In this document: positions 6,336-10,712 of the stretch, piece by piece
How positions within the stretch are numbered: the first letter of the stretch is position 1
Layout: each line of letters opens with the position of its first letter
NCBI GenBank assembly: GCA_937901625.1
Contig: CALDIE010000271.1
Span: forward strand, 1 to 10,712
Length of the DNA: 10,712 nt
Direction: 5' to 3'
DNA from: an uncultured Lachnospiraceae bacterium
GTDB taxonomy: Bacteria; Bacillota; Clostridia; Lachnospirales; Lachnospiraceae
The notes under the pieces: generated by a model
Databases searched by the model: none
Told to the model about the DNA's origin: nothing
What the model saw: the letters and a program-made list of their open reading frames with translations, nothing else
Translations under genes and position numbers: made by a program

Positions 6336-8453
6336 TTAAAATTTCAACTCACCCGCTCCCGCATGACGGAGGATCATAGCCGACTGCCTCGGCAATGTGA
6401 TCGTAAGTCTTCCATCCTCCATCCAGTACTCTTCCGGTGTATCATCGAAACCATCCTGTGTCGTCAGCATGATCTGCTTCATCGTTGCGTCACGGCGCAC
6501 GCCGATCGGCCAGATCCTGAGCAGTTTGGTAACTTCTTCATCACTGTTATTGATGAACACCGCCGACTGTCCCTCTGCGGAAAAGCGTCCGAAGGCTAAG
6601 AACCCCCGATCTTTCCCGATCAGCTTGATCGATCCCGTCTTGAATTCTTTGCAACGTCTGTGGATCGCTATCATCTTCCGGTGAAAACGGATCATTTCCT
6701 CATCTTCTTCTCCCCAGGGATATGTTCTGCGGTTATCAGGATCCGTAAAGCCGCATAGACCGGCCTCATCTCCGTAATATATGGTGGGCGCCCCTATCCA
6801 GGTCATCTGCAGCAATACCGCCTCTCTCATCACCGCTTTATCCACTCCTTCGTTGGCCGCTTCGGGACCAAGCGTATTGGTCCGTCCCACCTTATGGTTC
6901 GTCCTGGTAAGAAATCTGGAATGATCATGGTTGGAGAGTTCATTCATGGTCGTAAGCAACGACGGCATGGACATGTCTGCCCCATGGTGGAGCATAGTCC
7001 CCCAAAAACTCTCCGCGTTGTTTAACTGATCTTCCCTGAAGTCATCGCTATGCTTTTGCATCCCCGTCAAAAACCATGTCACCGGTTCCATAAAGCCGTC
7101 ATAGTTCATGATCGTATCCCACTGGTCGCCCTGCAGCCATTTGGACGGATCTCCGTAGTGTTCCGCCAAAATGACCGCCTCGGGGTTTGCTTCTTTGACC
7201 GCCTTTCTGAATTCCGCCCAGAAAAGGTGGTTAAACTCAGGCGAGTATCCGAGATCCGCAGCCACATCCAGCCGCCATCCGTCTGCGTTGTAGGGCGGTG
7301 ATACCCATTTTTTTCCGATACGCAAGATATACTCCATCAGCTCTCTGGAGTCCTCGTAGTTCAGTTTCGGAAGAGTATCGTGCCCCCACCAGCCGTCATA
7401 GGTGGAATTATAGGGCCAGCGGTTTTCGTCAAAAAACCGGAAAAATTTCCTGTAAGGACTGTCAGCGCTGACATAGGCACCTTTTTCATATCCTTCCGCA
7501 TTCTCGTAGATCCGCTCTCTGTCCATCCACTTATTAAAGGAACCGCAATGGTTGAAAACACCGTCCAGGATCACTCTCATCCCTCTGCTGTGCGCCTCTG
7601 TCACCACTTTTGCGAAAAGCTCGTCGCTAGCCTCCAGGTTCTTCCTGTTGGTCACTCGATTGATATATTTTGTTGCCAACCTGTTTTCGTTTTGATCCGG
7701 CGCAAGTAATTCTCCTTCATCACAGACGATCTTTCCAAAATGCGGATCTATGTGATCATAATCCTGAATATCGTATTTATGATTGGAGGGAGATACAAAA
7801 AGGGGATTGAAATAGATCACTTCCACTCCAAGGGATTCCAGATAATCCATCTTATCCAGCACACCCTGCAGATCGCCTCCGTAAAACTCCCGCACGCCCA
7901 TGGCCGCCGGATACTTTCCCCAGTCTTCCACCTTTTCACTGTGACCGCCGAGGTAGGAGTACTCATGACTCTCCACGTCGTTGGATGTGTCGCCGTTATA
8001 AAACCTGTCCACAAAGATCTGGTAGATCACGGCTCCCTTTGCCCAGTCCGGCGTCTTAAAACCGGGAATGATCTCAAAATCATAATGCGGATCCGGCTGT
8101 TTTGCCACACCTCTTACATCAAAATAAGTGACCACTTTGCCCGTGCTCACTTCAAAATGATAACGATAACATACATTTTCCAGCTGTATCGTTACACTGT
8201 AATAATCAAAAAGAGCATCTCTGTCCGTCTTGTCCATCAAATGTCTTTCCGTATCATCCACAAGATAGACACGGTCTACATTGTTGATCGACGTTCTGAA
8301 ACGTATCGTGACGCGATCATACCCCGCAGGTTGTGCGGGGCTGATATAATTCTCCGTCGTGTCGGAAAACAACGCGTGTTTGCGCAGTATCGGGCGCATG
8401 GACGCAATATAACTCGGTTTTAACCGATCATCTTCATTTCCCAAAAAAGCCAT
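6336..8453 (-). CDS. GH13 alpha-glucan hydrolase, neopullulanase / maltogenic-amylase-like, cytoplasmic
   Basis: A 705-residue alpha-amylase-family enzyme that hydrolyses alpha-glucosidic bonds in maltodextrin or pullulan-type oligosaccharides. Residues 1-130 form a beta-rich CBM34-like N-terminal domain (YDRVTIRFRT, YRYHFEVSTGKVVTYFDV). The catalytic barrel starts at about 136 (PDWAKGAVIYQIFVDRF). The conserved regions are DGVFNH (297-302), GWRLDVAAD with nucleophile Asp396 (392-400), ILAEH with acid/base Glu431 (428-432) and NHD with Asp510 (508-510), so all three catalytic residues are present. A C-terminal beta domain runs from about 601. About 40 residues (241-280) are inserted after DPHFG relative to the usual form. 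There is no signal peptide, so it should act on imported substrate. AAGGGA precedes the ATG at 8453. It is 23 bases downstream of the membrane-protein gene. Exact specificity (neopullulanase, cyclomaltodextrinase or maltogenic amylase) cannot be settled by eye. Confidence 0.92.
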   Translation of the reverse strand: MAFLGNEDDRLKPSYIASMRPILRKHALFSDTTENYISPAQPAGYDRVTIRFRTSINNVDRVYLVDDTERHLMDKTDRDALFDYYSVTIQLENVCYRYHFEVSTGKVVTYFDVRGVAKQPDPHYDFEIIPGFKTPDWAKGAVIYQIFVDRFYNGDTSNDVESHEYSYLGGHSEKVEDWGKYPAAMGVREFYGGDLQGVLDKMDYLESLGVEVIYFNPLFVSPSNHKYDIQDYDHIDPHFGKIVCDEGELLAPDQNENRLATKYINRVTNRKNLEASDELFAKVVTEAHSRGMRVILDGVFNHCGSFNKWMDRERIYENAEGYEKGAYVSADSPYRKFFRFFDENRWPYNSTYDGWWGHDTLPKLNYEDSRELMEYILRIGKKWVSPPYNADGWRLDVAADLGYSPEFNHLFWAEFRKAVKEANPEAVILAEHYGDPSKWLQGDQWDTIMNYDGFMEPVTWFLTGMQKHSDDFREDQLNNAESFWGTMLHHGADMSMPSLLTTMNELSNHDHSRFLTRTNHKVGRTNTLGPEAANEGVDKAVMREAVLLQMTWIGAPTIYYGDEAGLCGFTDPDNRRTYPWGEEDEEMIRFHRKMIAIHRRCKEFKTGSIKLIGKDRGFLAFGRFSAEGQSAVFINNSDEEVTKLLRIWPIGVRRDATMKQIMLTTQDGFDDTPEEYWMEDGRLTITLPRQSAMILRHAGAGELKF

Positions 8454-8476
8454 TGGATCCCTTCCCTTCCGCAGGA

Positions 8477-8950
8477 TTATTTAATGGATTTGGCGCCGGC
8501 CTTCTCCTGTGCCTTCTCAACAGCCTTCTTAAACCGGCTCTTTTTCTTTTCCTCCGCCTTGATCTGCGTACCGTGTACACCCTTGACTCCGATGATATAC
8601 ATACCGCTGATCTCCGCTTTTACTTCTTTCTTTACGGGAAGCACCTCAAAAATCTTCTCATCCACAAACATCGTCACGATCTGCGGTCCTACCTTTACCT
8701 TTGCCAGAGGAACCTTAACATTTTTTGACATCTTCGGCAGTTGCGAGACGATCGATGCCGGCAATTGGGCGTCTTTTAGTTTCATCTTCTTTTTATCGAT
8801 GATCAGACACGATACTGTCTGCTTGTTTGCTTCCAGCATAGCCTGCTGTTCATTCTGCTTTTTTTCAAGCTTCTTTCCCACAAAATACAATATGATCGCC
8901 AGTACGACCAACACAGCCAGTACGATCAGCACAATTACCCATGGCTTCAT
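8477..8950 (-). CDS. Small single-span membrane protein of unknown function
   Basis: I do not recognise a named family. The 157-residue protein has one strong N-terminal membrane span (residues 4-24, VIVLIVLAVLVVLAIILYF). A charged, Gln/Lys-rich helix follows (26-45), then a probably beta-rich middle with hydrophobic stretches (TVSCLIID, PQIVTMFVDEKIFEVLP, GMYIIGVKG), and a Lys/Ala-rich helical tail (131-157). There is no lipobox. The basic residues right after the span favour a cytoplasmic C-terminus under the positive-inside rule. The ATG at 8950 follows AGGAGG at 11 bases. A good promoter (9029-9057) lies upstream and the amylase starts 23 bases downstream, so the two are probably co-transcribed. 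A link to glucan use is suggested only by this position. Confidence 0.8.
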   Translation of the reverse strand: MKPWVIVLIVLAVLVVLAIILYFVGKKLEKKQNEQQAMLEANKQTVSCLIIDKKKMKLKDAQLPASIVSQLPKMSKNVKVPLAKVKVGPQIVTMFVDEKIFEVLPVKKEVKAEISGMYIIGVKGVHGTQIKAEEKKKSRFKKAVEKAQEKAGAKSIK

Positions 8951-9028
8951 AACAAATTTGCCTCCTACATAAACATAATGATGATTCCGATATCCCGGAA
9001 AGATTTCCGAAAAATCGACACTATTTTT

Positions 9029-9057
9029 ATTCTACCATTTTCGCCTGCTGCAAGCAA
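9029..9057 (-). promoter_or_regulatory. Promoter of the membrane-protein / amylase operon
   Basis: On the minus strand, -35 TTGCTT (9052-9057) and an extended -10 TGGTAGAAT (hexamer at 9029-9034) are separated by 17 bp. The predicted leader to the ATG at 8950 is about 70 bases. I see no convincing operator beside it. Confidence 0.6.
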
Positions 9058-9079
9058 TCAAAGTTACACCGCTTTTTCT

Positions 9080-9529
9080 TTAAAACAGCGGAGCGCTCAG
9101 TTCCTTGGAACAGATGATCATATTTACCCTGCATTCCGTTTCATATTCCCGGTTAAAAGCCAGCCGGTATTCAATGGCGATCTCGATCCGGTCCTCACTC
9201 ATCTCCCGTATATCAATGTTTTCCGTCTCCACGCCAAAGCTTAAGTTTCCCATCGGCGTATGATACGTATTGATGTGTTTTTCTCCCAAAAAGAAACATA
9301 TAGAGGAGGAATACTTCCCTTTCCGGATAAATTCCACACTCTGCGGAGTGATGGTAACTCTGGTATTTAAGATCTCCTCCTGGTTCATGCTTGCTTCTTC
9401 ATAAAAAAGCTGATGTTTGCCTTCTTTACAGTAGTATTTCCCGGCGACAATCTGCTCGATGGGGTCATCCTCCCCGTTTTCATCATAGAGATGCATTCCT
9501 TTGATGGATATCATCACATCTTTTGTCAT
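9080..9529 (-). CDS. DUF1934 (YwiB-like) beta-barrel protein
   Basis: A 149-residue protein that fits DUF1934, the family of Bacillus YwiB, a calycin-like beta-barrel of unknown role. Supporting features are the N-terminal strand DVMISIKGMH, the segment KYYCKEGKHQLFYEEAS, alternating strands TRVTITPQSVEFIRKG, the family-typical YHTPMGNLSFGVETENI (about 90-106), and a final strand pair ending CRVNMIICSKEL. There is no signal peptide. GGGGAGG stands 5 bases before the ATG at 9529. It lies 15 bases after the GntR gene and is the last member of the ispE-gntR block. In Firmicutes this family is found in housekeeping neighbourhoods rather than sugar operons, which fits its place outside the transporter unit. 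Confidence 0.8.
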   Translation of the reverse strand: MTKDVMISIKGMHLYDENGEDDPIEQIVAGKYYCKEGKHQLFYEEASMNQEEILNTRVTITPQSVEFIRKGKYSSSICFFLGEKHINTYHTPMGNLSFGVETENIDIREMSEDRIEIAIEYRLAFNREYETECRVNMIICSKELSAPLF

Positions 9530-9544
9530 ATTTTCCTCCCCGAC

Positions 9545-10216
9545 TCACTGAAGCTTAAGCTTCTTTGTGATGGAATTTTCCTGCCTTTCGATATGTTTGC
9601 GCACCACTTCCATGGCCGTTTCCTTCTTCTGATCGCGGATCGCTTCCGCCATGACCAGGTGTTCTTTCTTCAGATCATCATACTGGCTTTCATCTTTGAG
9701 CGTCTCATAGCGATAGCGGTATATCTGATCGGATATGTTTTTGACGATCTGGGAAAGCTTTTCATTCCCCGCCATTTCCACTATGATCGCATGAAATGAC
9801 TCATCAAGCTTGGCTGTTTTGGTAAGCCCCGACGTACCAAGGTTTTCCTCAAATTCGAGGCGGACCTTCTCCAGACGCTCCAGCTGTTCTTCCGTTCGTC
9901 TCTCGCATGCCAGCTCGATCGCCAAAAGATCCAGAACCACGCGGATCTCCATCATATCCTTAAGATCCTTCCTGGTGATACCGGCCACTTCCGCGCCCCT
10001 GCGGGGGATCATTACGACCAGCCCTTCGAGCTCGAGCATACGGATCGCCTCTCTGATCGGCGTACGGCTTACTCCCATTCTCTGCGCAAGATTCACTTCC
10101 CTTAATTTTTCTCCGGGTTTCAGATCGCCGGAAAGGATCGCCTTGCGCAGCGTTTTAAAGACAACATCGCGCAACGGGATATATTCATCTGTTCCCACCT
10201 GCAAAAAATCACTCAT
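9545..10216 (-). CDS. GntR family transcriptional regulator, FadR subfamily (FCD domain)
   Basis: A 223-residue DNA-binding regulator. Residues 13-78 are the GntR winged helix-turn-helix, with the signature GDLKPGEKLRE (30-40), the recognition region LAQRMGVSRTPIREAIRMLE (43-62) and the wing RRGAEVAGI (72-80). Residues 83-215 form the helical FCD ligand domain. Asp138 and His142 (DESFH), His186 and His208 fit the metal-binding pattern of FCD domains, so the ligand is probably a small organic acid held by a metal ion. The ATG at 10216 has GGAGGGGG upstream. It starts 15 bases after the ispE stop, so it is co-transcribed with ispE and DUF1934. It may be autoregulatory; its target is unknown, and nothing ties it to the sugar transporter about 4 kb downstream. 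Confidence 0.93.
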   Translation of the reverse strand: MSDFLQVGTDEYIPLRDVVFKTLRKAILSGDLKPGEKLREVNLAQRMGVSRTPIREAIRMLELEGLVVMIPRRGAEVAGITRKDLKDMMEIRVVLDLLAIELACERRTEEQLERLEKVRLEFEENLGTSGLTKTAKLDESFHAIIVEMAGNEKLSQIVKNISDQIYRYRYETLKDESQYDDLKKEHLVMAEAIRDQKKETAMEVVRKHIERQENSITKKLKLQ

Positions 10217-10231
10217 CCAATAACCCCCTCC

Positions 10232-10711
10232 TTACTCATCCTGTGCCACCCCGCCGGATACAAATCCGGCGACATGAACATACATATCCGGGTGTAACTC
10301 TTTCAGTTTCTCCGCTGCCCCACGGGCTTTCTCTTTATCCGTAAACAATCCGAAAACGGTAGGTCCGCTTCCGCTCATAAGCGCTCCTCTGGCTCCTGCT
10401 GCCAAAAGGTCCCGCCGCAGATGCGCCAGTTCGGGCAGCTTCTCTTCCGTCACCAGAGAAAGTACATTTCCGATCGTTCCTATAAGAGCCTCGTCCAACG
10501 CGGGCGTCTCCCCGTTTTGCTCCATCTCTTCAAGGATCGAGAGCATCTCATCCACCGGAGGATGCCCGTCAAATTCCTCCGAAAGGCGTTTGTCGATCTC
10601 CTCATAGACTTCCTTAGTCGATACACCGTAAGCCGGCTTGATCACCGTCACATATATCCCTGCAGGCGTATAAAGCGGCGTCAGGCGCTCACCGATCCCC
10701 TCCGCAAGGGC
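10232..10711 (-). CDS. ispE: 4-diphosphocytidyl-2-C-methyl-D-erythritol kinase, C-terminal part (5' end outside window)
   Basis: IspE phosphorylates CDP-methylerythritol in the non-mevalonate (MEP) pathway to isoprenoid precursors, in the cytoplasm. The frame is open to the right edge and gives 159 residues, about half of the usual 280-300. Visible marks are GIGERLTPL near the edge, the strand VTVIKPAYGVSTKEVYEEID, and the GHMP-kinase C-terminal motif GALMSGSGPTVFGLF, which helps to hold the phosphate. The true start and the ATP-binding GHMP loop lie beyond the window. It is the first visible gene of the block and is followed after 15 bases by the GntR gene. Confidence 0.93.
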   Translation of the reverse strand, partial: ALAEGIGERLTPLYTPAGIYVTVIKPAYGVSTKEVYEEIDKRLSEEFDGHPPVDEMLSILEEMEQNGETPALDEALIGTIGNVLSLVTEEKLPELAHLRRDLLAAGARGALMSGSGPTVFGLFTDKEKARGAAEKLKELHPDMYVHVAGFVSGGVAQDE

Positions 10712-10712
10712 T

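Noticed and set aside
6066..6599. A plus-strand frame running from the AT-rich gap into the 3' end of the amylase
   Set aside because: There is no ribosome binding site, it crosses the amylase terminator and gene end, and the product is Phe-rich with no domain.
7740..8423. A 227-codon plus-strand open frame opposite the amylase
   Set aside because: The His/Ile-rich composition is what the complement of a coding frame yields, and the opposite strand carries the amylase N-terminal domain.
9069..9091. A hairpin CCGCT / AGCGG overlapping the DUF1934 stop codon, considered as a terminator
   Set aside because: The stem is short with a mismatch and no T run follows on the minus strand; it may still weaken readthrough but I would not call it a terminator.

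Overview
The window looks like a chromosomal segment of a Gram-positive, gut-type Clostridia, probably a Lachnospiraceae relative. This rests on strong AGGAGG-type ribosome binding sites, a lipoprotein solute-binding protein with a Thr-rich linker, a YesL-type membrane protein, and an IspE / GntR / DUF1934 block. The assignment is from gene content and protein style, not from a database search. Every convincing complete gene is on the minus strand, so transcription runs from high to low coordinates.

Region by region, in the direction of transcription. (1) 10711-9080: the 3' part of ispE (isoprenoid precursor synthesis), a GntR/FCD regulator and a DUF1934 (YwiB-like) protein, tightly spaced as one operon. 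(2) 9057-6307: a promoter, a small single-span membrane protein of unknown function, a 705-aa cytoplasmic GH13 alpha-glucan hydrolase with an N-terminal CBM34-like domain, and a terminator. (3) About 5820-6300: an AT-rich intergenic stretch with no gene I can support. (4) 5815-1472: a promoter with two dyads, a sugar-binding lipoprotein, a strong terminator-like hairpin, two ABC permeases of the MalF/MalG type, a perfect 15-bp hairpin, and a YesL/DUF624 membrane protein. (5) 1443-603: a separately promoted unknown protein with a DUF4177-like tail, ended by a UUCG-loop terminator.

The working model is a glucan or oligosaccharide uptake locus. The lipoprotein captures an oligosaccharide, the two permeases import it using an ATPase encoded elsewhere, and the adjacent amylase, which has no signal peptide, cuts it inside the cell. 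Hairpins after the binding-protein gene and before yesL probably set unequal expression within the operon. No transcriptional regulator is adjacent to the transporter; the only regulator here, GntR, sits in the ispE block.

The left end is different. Positions 2-463 encode, on the plus strand, the middle of a monofunctional aspartokinase of Bacteroidetes style. Its homology stops abruptly inside the ACT region and runs into an A-rich tract. This is either a broken, foreign gene remnant or an assembly chimera, and it is the most important point to check. I do not see a clearly new biological system; the rest is a well-organised carbohydrate locus with some unusual RNA structure.
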